This document shows, in pieces, positions 16,809 to 26,316 of a DNA stretch of 64,000 nucleotides; the stretch's first letter is position 1; each line of letters begins with the position of its first letter. Where the stretch lies: positions 1 to 64,000 of the forward strand of contig CAIOZA010000006.1 in assembly GCA_903862655.1 (NCBI GenBank), read 5' to 3'. The DNA is from an uncultured Ignavibacteria bacterium. Lineage in GTDB: Bacteria; Bacteroidota; Ignavibacteria; Kapaibacteriales; UBA2268. The position numbers and the translations under genes were made by a program. The notes below the pieces were generated by a model. That model made no database searches. It worked only from the letters and a program-made list of their open reading frames with translations, and was not told the origin of the DNA.

Positions 16809-18926
16809 ATGAAGAAATTTATTAAAAATTTGATTTGGTTATCGTTTGCTATTTTTATTCTTGGATTTTCAAACGCTGTTTCAGATAATAACCCATTACA
16901 GATCCTTGGTATGGGGAATGTTAATTGCATAGCAATAAGTCCGGATGACAGCAAAATAGTAAGTGCTGGCGGTCTTGGCTTAATTTATGTATGGGATGTA
17001 CAGATATCAAAGGTTGTTGATACAGTTAAAATTTATGGTAAAATTTTATCTTTGGCTATTAGTCCTGATGGATCGTTAATTGCTGCAGGGAATGCCCAAG
17101 GAGAAATTTATATTGTCGACTTCAAGAGTGGGAAAACAAATTCTGTTCTTTTTGATACGGATCACTGGAGCTATGTATCTACATTAAAATTTAGTCCTGA
17201 TGGTTATATTCTGTTTAGTGGTTGCGACGATGGAGCAATTAAATTATGGGATATTAAGTCCGAACAACTACTTAAAACATTCGAAGGATACTCTTATAAT
17301 GCTCGTACGTTTGCAGTAAGTTCAGATGGAAAAAAATTAGCAAGCATAGTAAATGAATATACAAATTCGATAAAACTTTGGGATATCGATTCAGAAAGTC
17401 TTATACTAGATTTTTCTCTAAAAAGTACTTCATTTAGATCAGTTGATTTCAGTCCTGATGGAACAAAGCTTATGGGGTGTGATGGTAAAATCAAATTATG
17501 GGATGCTTCAACAGGTCTTATTCTCGATTCAATTGAAATAGAGGATAATTTTTGCCATAAAGCATTATTTAGCAAGGATGGTAAGAGAATAATCAGTTGT
17601 TGGCAGGATAGTTCGATTAGAATTTTTAATGTTCAAACAGGAGCGGTTCTTAAGAATTTTATTGCTCAACCTGTCATGTCAATGCAACTGAATAATTCGA
17701 GCAAAATGATTTTATGCAGATATTATGATAACTCCATCAAAATGTTTGATATTGAGATTGGAATAGTTACTAAAACCTTTGTTGGGCATACTGAAGGGTT
17801 TAATTCTCTTACGTTTTCAAATGATGGTAAAAGGTTAGCATGTACAAACCAATATCGTTTTATAGATATATGGAATACTGAAACCGGCGAACTTATTAAT
17901 GAATTTTCAAATGGTACCTTTTATAATGAATTTGCATTGAATCCAAATGGAAATCAAATTGCGTTTGCCATCAAGGATACAATTTTTCTTCATGATATTA
18001 CTACCCGACTATTGGTTAAAAAGTATATCACTAATTCCGGGAAAATTTTAACTTTGGCTTTCAATTCTGAAGGTACTATACTTGCTTCAAGCAGTCTTGA
18101 CAGTATATTAAAAATATGGGATGTGGTATTAGGGACAGAGTTAAAAAGTTATTCATTAAAAACTGAAACCCCTTTGTATTCAATTTCATTTGCAAAAGGT
18201 GATACAATCCTTAAATGTTTTTCCAATTATCATGTATATTTATTTAATATCAATTCAGGGACATTAAAATCAATTCATGAAATAGAACGGTCAAATCCAG
18301 CAATATTTAATCCCGATCTTAGTGTGCTGGCAGTATCTCATTACTGGGACATTTCATTCTATAAAGTAGAAAATGATTCTCTTGAGAAAACAGCAAGCGG
18401 AAATTTAAGTATTTATTGTTTAGCTTTCACGCCTAACGGGAAAGTTCTTGCTTGCGGTGGAAGATATGGTGGTTATTTTGGTGATGGACAGAGAATTCAA
18501 GTATGGCATGCAGCTTCAGGTGCACTGGTAGATGAATATTTCGGACATTATGATTATGTTAATTCCATAACTTTTAGTCCTGACGGTACTAAATTTGCTA
18601 GTGCAGGTGGTGATGGAACAATTATGATATGGCGATCAAATTTTCCAAACAGTATCGAAGATGAGTTAAAGATCAGCAATAATTTATTCAGCATTTCCCC
18701 CAATCCCGCCTCCGATTTCATTGAAATCTATCATCCCCCTCTTGAGAAGGGGTCAGGGGGTGTGGATATAAAAATATATGATTTGTTTGGGCAGAATGTG
18801 TCCACCCCCGTCTGCTTCGCAGACACCCCCGCCAGCGTGGGACAGAGAATAGATGTCTCCGCCTTGGCTCCCGGGATGTATTTCGTACGAATTGGGGATA
18901 GAGTCAGTAAATTTATTAAGCTTTAA
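16809..18926 (+). CDS. WD40-repeat protein with T9SS sorting domain
   Basis: A 705-residue exported protein. The N-terminal hydrophobic segment (residues 4-25) is a signal peptide. From about residue 35 to 615 there are a dozen or more WD40-like repeats, recognisable by S.DG..(I/L)AS...D..I..WD (for example FSPDGYILFSGCDDGAIKLWD), enough for two beta-propellers. Residues about 627-705 are a T9SS sorting domain: ISPNPASDFIEIY, KIYDLFGQNV, DVSALAPGMYFVRIG. Within it, two stretches (PPLEKGSGGV and STPVCFADTPASVGQ) are encoded by GC-rich palindromic repeat DNA in frame. It probably acts outside the cell as a binding scaffold. Partner unknown. Confidence 0.85.
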   Translation: MKKFIKNLIWLSFAIFILGFSNAVSDNNPLQILGMGNVNCIAISPDDSKIVSAGGLGLIYVWDVQISKVVDTVKIYGKILSLAISPDGSLIAAGNAQGEIYIVDFKSGKTNSVLFDTDHWSYVSTLKFSPDGYILFSGCDDGAIKLWDIKSEQLLKTFEGYSYNARTFAVSSDGKKLASIVNEYTNSIKLWDIDSESLILDFSLKSTSFRSVDFSPDGTKLMGCDGKIKLWDASTGLILDSIEIEDNFCHKALFSKDGKRIISCWQDSSIRIFNVQTGAVLKNFIAQPVMSMQLNNSSKMILCRYYDNSIKMFDIEIGIVTKTFVGHTEGFNSLTFSNDGKRLACTNQYRFIDIWNTETGELINEFSNGTFYNEFALNPNGNQIAFAIKDTIFLHDITTRLLVKKYITNSGKILTLAFNSEGTILASSSLDSILKIWDVVLGTELKSYSLKTETPLYSISFAKGDTILKCFSNYHVYLFNINSGTLKSIHEIERSNPAIFNPDLSVLAVSHYWDISFYKVENDSLEKTASGNLSIYCLAFTPNGKVLACGGRYGGYFGDGQRIQVWHAASGALVDEYFGHYDYVNSITFSPDGTKFASAGGDGTIMIWRSNFPNSIEDELKISNNLFSISPNPASDFIEIYHPPLEKGSGGVDIKIYDLFGQNVSTPVCFADTPASVGQRIDVSALAPGMYFVRIGDRVSKFIKL
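18734..18763 (+). repeat. In-frame palindromic repeat in the sorting domain, unit 1
   Basis: CCCCCTCTTGAGAAGGGG followed by TCAGGGGG folds into a GC-rich hairpin inside the coding region, in a gene that is otherwise AT-rich. It is translated as PPLEKGSGGV and lies in the loop between the first and second strands of the T9SS domain. Confidence 0.65.
18799..18846 (+). repeat. In-frame palindromic repeat in the sorting domain, unit 2
   Basis: The stem GTCTGC-TTC-GCAGAC (18810-18824) is flanked by C-runs (CCACCCCC and ACCCCCGCC) and by TGTCC/GGGACA ends. The base composition differs sharply from the surrounding gene. It encodes STPVCFADTPASVGQ between the conserved KIYDLFGQNV and DVSALAPGMYFVRI blocks. 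Confidence 0.65.
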
Positions 18927-18962
18927 GTACACACCGAATTCTTAGTTTCATTCAGAATGAAA

Positions 18963-18999
18963 TCCAGAACTGACTTTTCATAAAGCTAAAGGTTCTGGA
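18963..18999. terminator. Hairpin between convergent WD40 and E1 genes
   Basis: TCCAGAAC/GTTCTGGA arms, 8 bp, with a 21 base loop, in the 93 base gap between convergent genes. A second palindrome, TTTCATTC-A-GAATGAAA, lies just before it at 18946-18962. The position suits a two-way terminator, but there is no strong T-run. Confidence 0.4.
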
Positions 19000-19019
19000 A
19001 TGCCACTTAGAATTGTGGT

Positions 19020-21164
19020 TCAATACTTAAGTGTTTCAATAATAGCATTTTTTATGTCTTTTGAATTTGGTAGTATTTCTGTTTCATAGTCCTTAGCGAA
19101 GCCAACAGCAACGTTCTTTGCGCCTAATCTTGTGACTGGAGCATCGAGATAGCGAAACATATTTGTTGAAATCTCGGAAGCAATTTCTCCGCCAAATCCT
19201 CCGATTGTTTTGTCTTCGTGGAAGACGACTGCTCTGCCGGTTTTGCGGACTGATTCGAATGTTGTTTCTTTGTCCCATGGAGCCAGAGAGCGCAGATCAA
19301 CTACTTCAACGCTGATATCATCTTTAGCCAGTTCTTCTGCAGCTATCATCGTGAGATGAACTGCCGTGCCGTAGGTAACAACAGTTATGTCGGATCCTTT
19401 GCGTCTAATCTTTGCCTTCCCGAACGGAATGATGAAGTCATCAGGTGGTTTGGCTGTTGATGCAAGTTTATAATTATAGAGAAATTTTTGTTCGAGAAAG
19501 AGAGTCACTCCTTCGGAACGGATCGCATTGCGTAGCAAGCCTATTGCATCATCGGCATAGGCGGGGTTTACGATTCTCAAGCCGGGAATAGTTGTGAATG
19601 TGCCTTCAAGGTTCTGTGAATGGTAGATGCCACCCTGGATGTAGCCACCGCTGGCGAGGCGAATCACGATGTTTGGAGAAAACTGTCCTTTCGTACGCCA
19701 ATAATCATGAGAACATTCGAGTAATTGTTCCATTGCGGGCCAAAAATAATCAGCGAATTCGGCACCTTCGACTACAACTCTAATATCTTTGCCATATCTG
19801 GAGAAGCCGTTTGCAGTTCCGACGATACAGTCCTCAGCAATTGGAGCATTGAATACTCTCTCTTTGCCGAATTCTTCGGGCATACCTTTGACTACATTGA
19901 AAACGCCGCCTTTCCCGATGTCCTGACCCCAAAGATAAGTCTTGGGATTCCGTCGGAATTCTTGAATCAGACAGTCGTTGATAGCTTCGCGATATGTTAC
20001 AACGTGAGAAGATTTATCGTAGTCATATTCAGTATTGTCCTCTGCCTTATACATTGGTTCGGGAACAATAAACTGAGGCCAGCTTTTGCCATTGGCTGCA
20101 GGAGCAGATTCAGCGGCATCGGCAGCTTTGAACATCTTTTCGATATTCTTTCGTTCGATAGTTTCAATTTCTTCTAAAGAGATTATGTTTCTACTTATAA
20201 GCATATATCTGAACTGCATAAGCGGGTCGCGTCTTTTGACCTCTTCAATTTCTTCAAGCGAGCGGTAGATCTCGTGACGATCAGAGTTGGAATGAGAACG
20301 GATTCTATCGCAGTCGGCATGAATCATAGCCGGACCTGAGCCAGACTGAGCATGGTCTCTGGCGGCTTCTAATGCTCGCCAGGAATCGAATGGATCGCGT
20401 CCGTCGCAATTAATAATTTTTAAATTCTTGAAGCCAGAGTAGTTATCTGACACTATTTGATTATTAGTTGCATCTTTTAGCGGGACCGAAATGCCATAAC
20501 GATTATTCTGAATAACAAAAATAACAGGTAGTTTCTCGAGATCGGAAATGTTTATGGCTTCAAAGAAGTAACCTTCGCTGCATGCTGACTCACCGCTGGA
20601 ATAGTAAGCAATTTCATCTGTTTTAAATTTAGTAATGGCTCTGGCAACTCCTGCTGCATGTAGAGAATGATTGCCTGTGTTCGATGAAACGTTTTGTATC
20701 CTGATTGAAGGTTTTGCGAAGTGATTGCTCATGTGGCGGCCACCGCCTGCAACGTCAGTTTCTTTACTCAATCCGTTGAGAATTATCTCTTCTGGAGTAA
20801 TGCCTCCAGCCATGGTGGTTAGCATATCTCTATAATACGGGAACATGAAATCATGATTCTGACGGAAAATCAAGCCTAAAGCAAGTTGAATACCATCATG
20901 ACCAGCGAATGAAGCATGGTAAGACCATCCTTTTGCCATTTTTAGATAAAGAGCGGCTTTCTCGTCGAGCTTACGCCCGAGATGATTAATTTCATACCAA
21001 TTAATAATAGTCTTGGGGTCGAATCCGCTTACGTCCAATTTACTGTAAAGCTCAACTTCAACCTCTTTGTCCTGATATATCATTTTAACAATCTTCCCTT
21101 TGGCAGCCTCAAAAGCTTGAGCTGACTTAGGAGTCTTTTTTGACTCTGTATCTATTTTGGTCAT
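19020..21164 (-). CDS. 2-oxoacid dehydrogenase E1, fused alpha and beta subunits
   Basis: A 714-residue fusion of thiamine-diphosphate-dependent E1 alpha (about 40-370) and E1 beta (about 385-714). The alpha part has RDMLTTMAGG and the TPP/Mg site GESACSEGYF...NNRYGISVP (191-228). The Glu at the first position matches branched-chain (2-oxoisovalerate) E1 alpha more than pyruvate E1, which has GDG. The beta part has VTYREAINDCL, WGQDIGKGGVF, FNAPIAEDCIVGTANG and a transketolase-like C-terminus (GRAVVFHEDKTIGGFGGEI). It oxidatively decarboxylates a 2-oxo acid and passes the acyl group to a lipoyl E2, which is not in the window. Such fusions are common in Bacteroidota. Branched-chain substrates are likely, not proven. 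Confidence 0.88.
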   Translation of the reverse strand: MTKIDTESKKTPKSAQAFEAAKGKIVKMIYQDKEVEVELYSKLDVSGFDPKTIINWYEINHLGRKLDEKAALYLKMAKGWSYHASFAGHDGIQLALGLIFRQNHDFMFPYYRDMLTTMAGGITPEEIILNGLSKETDVAGGGRHMSNHFAKPSIRIQNVSSNTGNHSLHAAGVARAITKFKTDEIAYYSSGESACSEGYFFEAINISDLEKLPVIFVIQNNRYGISVPLKDATNNQIVSDNYSGFKNLKIINCDGRDPFDSWRALEAARDHAQSGSGPAMIHADCDRIRSHSNSDRHEIYRSLEEIEEVKRRDPLMQFRYMLISRNIISLEEIETIERKNIEKMFKAADAAESAPAANGKSWPQFIVPEPMYKAEDNTEYDYDKSSHVVTYREAINDCLIQEFRRNPKTYLWGQDIGKGGVFNVVKGMPEEFGKERVFNAPIAEDCIVGTANGFSRYGKDIRVVVEGAEFADYFWPAMEQLLECSHDYWRTKGQFSPNIVIRLASGGYIQGGIYHSQNLEGTFTTIPGLRIVNPAYADDAIGLLRNAIRSEGVTLFLEQKFLYNYKLASTAKPPDDFIIPFGKAKIRRKGSDITVVTYGTAVHLTMIAAEELAKDDISVEVVDLRSLAPWDKETTFESVRKTGRAVVFHEDKTIGGFGGEIASEISTNMFRYLDAPVTRLGAKNVAVGFAKDYETEILPNSKDIKNAIIETLKY

Positions 21165-21539
21165 AAATTACCTAATTAATGAATTTGATATACTACAAAA
21201 ATTATCCTATTTCTGTCATATAGAAATTTTATAAACGGAATTTTAATTAATCTATTGCCAATTTAATAATTATGTAGGATAATAGGAGAGTAATAATTGG
21301 ACATGAATAAGGATAGTTGCTACTATAAGGAAAATATCAAACAGAGATTGTGATCTGTACTGTAAATTTTAAGTGTAAGTTAAAATAATTGAGATATATG
21401 ATATTATAGAATAAAATATATAAAATCAAAAAAAAAAATGATTAATGAGAATAGTCAATAAGTTATAACATTATAAGGGTCAAGCTGAAAAAAAAGATTG
21501 AGTAAAAAATAAAATAAATAAAGATTTTTTAAAAAAATA
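21165..21539. other. AT-rich intergenic region upstream of the ribosomal cluster
   Basis: Very AT-rich (for example runs of A at 21429-21437 and 21487-21493) and without any convincing open frame. rpoB/rpoC are not here. It separates the divergent E1 gene from the ribosomal promoter. The A-tracts just before the promoter could act as an UP-like element (inference). Confidence 0.5.
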
Positions 21540-21571
21540 TTTGTGAATGTTTAAAACTTTCTTTATTTTTG
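21540..21571 (+). promoter_or_regulatory. Bacteroidota-type promoter of the rpsL operon
   Basis: TTTG (21540-21543) and TATTTTTG (21564-21571), with 20 bases between, match the -33 TTTG / -7 TANNTTTG promoter of the Bacteroidota primary sigma factor exactly. Transcription would start near 21578, leaving a leader of about 45 bases before the rpsL GTG. Confidence 0.8.
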
Positions 21572-21623
21572 CAGGCTCTAAAGTAATATATTTATACAAA
21601 ACGTAATTTTTTGAGGTAATCGA

Positions 21624-22022
21624 GTGCCGACAATAAGCCAGTTAATCAGGAAGCCGAGAAAACGGATAATATGCAAGAGTAAATCCCCGGCGTTAAATTC
21701 TTGTCCACAAAGACGTGGAGTATGTACTCGTGTTTATACAACAACACCCAAGAAACCTAATTCGGCTCTTCGTAAGGTAGCTCGTGTTCGTTTATCTAAC
21801 GGAGCAGAAGTTACTTCATACATACCCGGAGAAGGTCATAACTTACAAGAGCATTCAATCGTCTACATTCGTGGCGGTAAAGTGAAGGATCTTCCAGGTG
21901 TGCGTTATCACGTTGTTCGCGGAACAGCAGATACTCAGGGTGTCGAAGGTCGCAAGCAGGGACGTTCCAAGTACGGATCAAAGAGACCAAAGCCAGGCGC
22001 ACCAGTAGCAAAGAAAAAATAA
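21624..22022 (+). CDS. rpsL: 30S ribosomal protein S12
   Basis: A 132-residue S12, part of the decoding centre. Signatures: [11 protein letters not shown] at the N-terminus, [18 protein letters not shown] (residues about 43-60) and [11 protein letters not shown] at the C-terminus. Lys at KPNS (the site of streptomycin-resistance changes) is wild type. The start is GTG, preceded by TTTGAGGTAAT. First gene of the translation cluster. Confidence 0.97.
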   Translation: MPTISQLIRKPRKRIICKSKSPALNSCPQRRGVCTRVYTTTPKKPNSALRKVARVRLSNGAEVTSYIPGEGHNLQEHSIVYIRGGKVKDLPGVRYHVVRGTADTQGVEGRKQGRSKYGSKRPKPGAPVAKKK

Positions 22023-22075
22023 AGAAAAAGTTTTACTTTATATAAATTTAGAAATAAATAAAATAAGATAGATCC

Positions 22076-22543
22076 ATGAGAAAGAAGAGAGCCGAAAAAA
22101 GAAGAATGTTACCAGATCCGAAATTCAACGATGTAGTTGTTTCTCAGTTGGTAAACAGTATTATGATTCAGGGCAAAAAAAATACTGCTCGCAAAATAGT
22201 TTACGATGCTTTTGACTTAATTGCTGAAAGAAGCAAGCAAGATCCTCTTGAGCTATTTAAGAAAGCTTTATCAAATGTCGCTCCTGTTATTGAAGTCCGC
22301 TCACGCAGAGTAGGTGGAGCTACATATCAGGTACCGGTTGAAGTCCGCGAATCAAGAAGAATTGCTCTTGCACTCAGATGGATCAAAACATACTCGACAA
22401 ACCGTCGCGATAAATCAATGGCTGGAAAATTAGCCGCTGAATTGCTTGCCGCCGCTAACGGTGAAGGTTCGTCAGTTAAAAAACGTGAAGATATACATAG
22501 AATGGCCGACGCTAACAAAGCTTTCGCTCATTTCAAATGGTAA
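22076..22543 (+). CDS. rpsG: 30S ribosomal protein S7
   Basis: A 155-residue S7, which nucleates assembly of the 30S head by binding 16S rRNA. It starts MRKKRAEKRRMLPDPKF and holds the family motif NVAPVIEVRSRRVGGATYQVPVEV (about residues 76-99). It ends HRMADANKAFAHFKW, the usual C-terminus. It follows rpsL after 53 bases. Confidence 0.97.
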   Translation: MRKKRAEKRRMLPDPKFNDVVVSQLVNSIMIQGKKNTARKIVYDAFDLIAERSKQDPLELFKKALSNVAPVIEVRSRRVGGATYQVPVEVRESRRIALALRWIKTYSTNRRDKSMAGKLAAELLAAANGEGSSVKKREDIHRMADANKAFAHFKW

Positions 22544-22585
22544 TAAATTTTATTGTTCTTTGTCAATTTATTTGCTCGTTGTTGG

Positions 22586-24634
22586 ATGCCTAGAACGATC
22601 GCTATATCGAAGATGAGAAACATCGGCATTATGGCGCATATCGATGCTGGCAAAACTACAACAACAGAGAGGTTTTTATTTTACACAGGTTTCCTCCACA
22701 AAATCGGCGAAGTCGATGATGGCACTGCATTCATGGATTACATGGATCAGGAAAAGGAACGAGGGATAACGATCACTTCTGCCGCAACCACATGCATTTG
22801 GAAAGGTTATCAGATAAATATTATCGATACACCAGGTCATGTTGATTTCACGGCTGAAGTACAAAGATCACTCAGAGTGCTCGATGGAGCGATAGCAGTT
22901 TTTTGCGCTGTCGGTGGTGTCGAGCCACAATCGGAAACCGTATGGCATCAGGCAGATATGTACAGTGTGCCCCGAATCGCATTTATCAATAAGATGGATA
23001 GATTGGGTGCAGATTTCTACAAGGCTGTTGAATCAATTAAGAAAAAATTGAATGCCAATCCGATTGTTTTAGAGCTTCCAATGGGTGTAGAGGATACATT
23101 CAACGGAATTATAGATCTGATCAGTATGAAGGCACTTTACTTCGACCCTGACACACACGGAATTGATATAATCACTGAAGATATACCCGATGAATATGTT
23201 AAAATATCAGAAGAGTATAGATTCAAGTTGGTTGAAGCAGCAGCTGAAATGAATGATGAATTGATGGCTAAATATTTCGAAGCTGGAGATTTAAGTTCAG
23301 AAGATATCAAAGCCGGAATCAGGTTAGGCGTACTTTCGTCAAAATTCATCCCAGTTTTTGTCGGTTCATCGAAAAACGATATTGGAGTTCAGCCTTTGTT
23401 GGATGCGGTAATAGATTATTTACCTTCGCCACTAGAAGTAGATTACCACGGCTTTGATCCGGAAGATCATGAAAAAGTGATACCGGTGAGTGCAAACGAT
23501 ACAAATCCATTCTCGGGTTTGGCATTTAAAGTACTCAGCGATCCTTTCCTTAAGAAATTAACATTCGTAAGGATTTACTCCGGTTCATTGAAAGTTGGTC
23601 AGGCGATAATGAATCTGTCAGTCGGCAAACGCGAAAAAATTCATAAGATTATGAAAATGTACGCCAGCCGCCGCGAAGAAATACAGGAAGCATTTGCAGG
23701 AGACATTGTCTCGATACCTGATTTAAGAATTACGCGCACAGGAGATACATTGTGCGACGAAAAGCATCCGGTGCTATTTGAGAAAATTCAATTTGCAGAA
23801 CCGGTAATCAATCAGGGTCTTGAAGCCAGAACATTGGCAGATAGAGACAAGCTACTCGAAGATCTCGGAAAAATAGCCGAGGAAGATCCTACATTCAAGT
23901 TTAGGGTCGATGATGAGAGCGGTCAAATTGTTATCAGCGGAGTCGGTGAGCTTCACCTGGAAATAATCGTGGACAGACTGAAAAGAGAGTTTAACCTTCC
24001 GGCTAAAGTAGGAAAGCAACAAGTTGCTTATCGCGAAACAGTATCGGAAACAATTAAACAGGAAGGCAGATTCGATAGGCAAGCAGGTGGCAAAAGTCAA
24101 TTCGGTCATGTAGTACTCGAAATTGAACCTGCACCAGGTAAGGGAATTGAAGTTATTAACAAGATTCCCGATGAAAAAATACCAAGGCAATTTGTACCAG
24201 CTCTTGAACAAGGTATCAAGGAAGCTCTTCAAGTAGGACCATCAGGTTACACAATGATTGATATCAGAGTTAACATATTGGATGGAAGTTACGAAAAAGA
24301 CACTTATACAGAAATGGGATACAAGATAGCCGCATCAATCGCAATTAAGGATGCAGTAAGAAAAGCGTCCCCGCTCCTATTGGAGCCGGTTTTCGAGGTC
24401 GAGGTTGTTTCTCCGGATGAGTATATTGGCGATATTATTGCCGATTTCAACTCACGCAAAGGTAGAGTGGAAGGAATAGAACAGCGTGGAAATATGCAAG
24501 CGGTCAAGGGGATGGCTCCTTTATCTGAAATGTTCGGTTACGTAACCAAACTCAGGTCGCTCAGTCAGGGTAGAGCAGTCTACACAATGACGTTTTCACG
24601 ATACGAGCCTGCTGTTATAAAAACGCAATATTGA
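22586..24634 (+). CDS. fusA: Elongation factor G
   Basis: A 682-residue translocase GTPase. The G1 motif [10 protein letters not shown]3 DTPGH and G4 NKMD are present. The domain IV motif VAYRETVSE...GKSQFGHV and C-terminal domain V ([21 protein letters not shown]) complete it. I prefer the ATG at 22586 ([23 protein letters not shown]) because EF-G normally has 8-12 residues before RNIGI. An in-frame TTG at 22553 would add 11 hydrophobic residues ([11 protein letters not shown]) and lies only 10 bases after rpsG. The switch region [17 protein letters not shown] resembles Geobacter-type EF-G. It is in its classical place between rpsG and tuf. Confidence 0.95.
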   Translation: MPRTIAISKMRNIGIMAHIDAGKTTTTERFLFYTGFLHKIGEVDDGTAFMDYMDQEKERGITITSAATTCIWKGYQINIIDTPGHVDFTAEVQRSLRVLDGAIAVFCAVGGVEPQSETVWHQADMYSVPRIAFINKMDRLGADFYKAVESIKKKLNANPIVLELPMGVEDTFNGIIDLISMKALYFDPDTHGIDIITEDIPDEYVKISEEYRFKLVEAAAEMNDELMAKYFEAGDLSSEDIKAGIRLGVLSSKFIPVFVGSSKNDIGVQPLLDAVIDYLPSPLEVDYHGFDPEDHEKVIPVSANDTNPFSGLAFKVLSDPFLKKLTFVRIYSGSLKVGQAIMNLSVGKREKIHKIMKMYASRREEIQEAFAGDIVSIPDLRITRTGDTLCDEKHPVLFEKIQFAEPVINQGLEARTLADRDKLLEDLGKIAEEDPTFKFRVDDESGQIVISGVGELHLEIIVDRLKREFNLPAKVGKQQVAYRETVSETIKQEGRFDRQAGGKSQFGHVVLEIEPAPGKGIEVINKIPDEKIPRQFVPALEQGIKEALQVGPSGYTMIDIRVNILDGSYEKDTYTEMGYKIAASIAIKDAVRKASPLLLEPVFEVEVVSPDEYIGDIIADFNSRKGRVEGIEQRGNMQAVKGMAPLSEMFGYVTKLRSLSQGRAVYTMTFSRYEPAVIKTQY

Positions 24635-24717
24635 CAAAATACACTTTATATTATATAGACAAGAAATAAATCGAATAATTTTTCAAATAATCACTTTACT
24701 TATTAAGGAGCTTTTCA

Positions 24718-25929
24718 ATGGCTAAGGAAAAATTTGACCGCTCGAAACCACACGTCAACGTTGGTACCATAGGTCACGTTGATCATGGAAAGACAACATT
24801 AACTGCTGCTATCACAATGGGTTTATCAAAGCTTGGAACATCCAAAGATGTAAGAACCTTTGATTCGATCGATAATGCACCGGAAGAGAAGGCACGTGGA
24901 ATTACAATTGCCACCGCTCACGTAGAATATGAAACCTTGAACAGACATTATGCACACGTAGATTGTCCAGGACATGCTGATTATATCAAAAACATGATCA
25001 CAGGTGCTGCACAGATGGATGGAGCAATAGTTGTATGCGCAGCTGACGATGGTCCTATGCCACAGACACGCGAACACATTCTTTTAGCCCGTCAAGTCGG
25101 TGTACCAAGAATCGTAATTTTTATGAACAAGGTAGATATTGCCGATCCAGAATTATTAGACCTCATTGAAATGGAACTTCGCGAACTGTTGAGCAAATAT
25201 GAATTCCCAGGTGATGAAATTCCTATCATAAAAGGCTCTGCATTACGTGCACTCGAAGCTGGTTCTGAAGCCGGCACCACAAAAGACGATCCCAGACTAC
25301 AATGTATCTATGAATTAATGGACGCTGTAGATTCATATATCCCAACACCAATTAGAGACGTAGACAAGCCATTCCTTATGCCAGTAGAAGATGTATTCTC
25401 TATCACAGGTCGTGGTACAGTTGCAACAGGCCGTATCGAAAGAGGAATCGTTAAAGTCAACGAAGAAGTAGAATTAGTTGGTTTTGGACTTCACAAGAAA
25501 ACAACATGCACAGGCGTTGAACTGTTCCGTAAATTGCTCGACGAAGGTCGCGCAGGTGATAACGTTGGACTATTGCTCCGCGGTGTTGATAAAAAGGAAA
25601 TTGAACGCGGTATGGTTATTGCCAAACCAGGTACAATCACACCACATCATAAATTTAATGCACAAGTTTACGTTCTTGGAAAAGATGAAGGTGGTCGTCA
25701 TACACCATTCTTCACCGGATACAGACCTCAGTTCTATTTCCGTACAACAGACGTGACAGGAATTCTTAATCTTCCAAGTGGTTTGGAAATGATTCTCCCA
25801 GGTGACAACGTAGACAATCTAGAAATAGAGATGATTACACCAGTCGCTATGGAAGTCGGATTAAGATTTGCTATACGCGAAGGCGGCAGAACAGTAGGAG
25901 CCGGCGTAGTATCAAAGATTATTGAATAA
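24718..25929 (+). CDS. tuf: Elongation factor Tu
   Basis: A 403-residue GTPase that delivers aminoacyl-tRNA to the ribosome. [15 protein letters not shown] (G1), RGITI (switch I), DCPGHADY (G3) and NKVD (G4) are intact. The beta-barrel domains 2 and 3 follow ([25 protein letters not shown]). It has a strong ribosome-binding site, AAGGAG, 8 bases before the ATG. Only this tuf copy is in the window. A terminator-like hairpin follows at 25940. Confidence 0.97.
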   Translation: MAKEKFDRSKPHVNVGTIGHVDHGKTTLTAAITMGLSKLGTSKDVRTFDSIDNAPEEKARGITIATAHVEYETLNRHYAHVDCPGHADYIKNMITGAAQMDGAIVVCAADDGPMPQTREHILLARQVGVPRIVIFMNKVDIADPELLDLIEMELRELLSKYEFPGDEIPIIKGSALRALEAGSEAGTTKDDPRLQCIYELMDAVDSYIPTPIRDVDKPFLMPVEDVFSITGRGTVATGRIERGIVKVNEEVELVGFGLHKKTTCTGVELFRKLLDEGRAGDNVGLLLRGVDKKEIERGMVIAKPGTITPHHKFNAQVYVLGKDEGGRHTPFFTGYRPQFYFRTTDVTGILNLPSGLEMILPGDNVDNLEIEMITPVAMEVGLRFAIREGGRTVGAGVVSKIIE

Positions 25930-25939
25930 TTAATATATA

Positions 25940-25975
25940 CGAGGCTGCCCAATTGGGGTAAGCCTCGATTTTTTT
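25940..25975 (+). terminator. Terminator-like hairpin between tuf and rpsJ
   Basis: CGAGGCT/AGCCTCG outer stem (25940-25967) with an inner CCC-AATT-GGG stem, followed by A and TTTTTTT (25969-25975). This is a good intrinsic terminator. It would divide the str genes from the S10 genes, or act as an attenuator that sets lower expression downstream. rpsJ begins about 20 bases later and has no separate promoter that I can see. Confidence 0.85.
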
Positions 25976-25995
25976 CTTGATTTACGGAGTTGAGC

Positions 25996-26307
25996 GTGCC
26001 TGCAACACAAAGAATCAGAATTAAGCTAAAGTCGTACGACCATAACTTAATTGATAAATCATCGGAAAGAATAGTCCGAACTGTAAAACAAACAGGGGCT
26101 GTCGTATCGGGTCCAATCCCATTACCAACAAGCCGTTCAGTTTATACTGTTTTGCGTTCTCCACATGTTGATAAAAAATCACGTGAACAGTTCGAAACGA
26201 GAATACATAAAAGATTAATAGATATATTCAGTTCAACCCAAAAAACTATTGACGCTCTTATGCGGTTGGAATTACCAGCTGGAGTTGATGTGGAAGTAAA
26301 GGTGTAA
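25996..26307 (+). CDS. rpsJ: 30S ribosomal protein S10
   Basis: A 103-residue S10 (also the NusE antitermination factor). Core [19 protein letters not shown], then [29 protein letters not shown], the tRNA-site loop of S10. I chose GTG at 25996: ACGGAG lies 6 bases before it and it gives the usual N-terminus, [16 protein letters not shown] at 25990 abuts the ribosome-binding site and is less likely. Confidence 0.95.
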   Translation: MPATQRIRIKLKSYDHNLIDKSSERIVRTVKQTGAVVSGPIPLPTSRSVYTVLRSPHVDKKSREQFETRIHKRLIDIFSSTQKTIDALMRLELPAGVDVEVKV

Positions 26308-26316
26308 GGAGTTATA

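Noticed and set aside
22553..22585. TTG start for fusA adding 11 hydrophobic residues
   Set aside because: The extension [11 protein letters not shown] is unlike any EF-G N-terminus; the ATG at 22586 gives the usual distance to [10 protein letters not shown].
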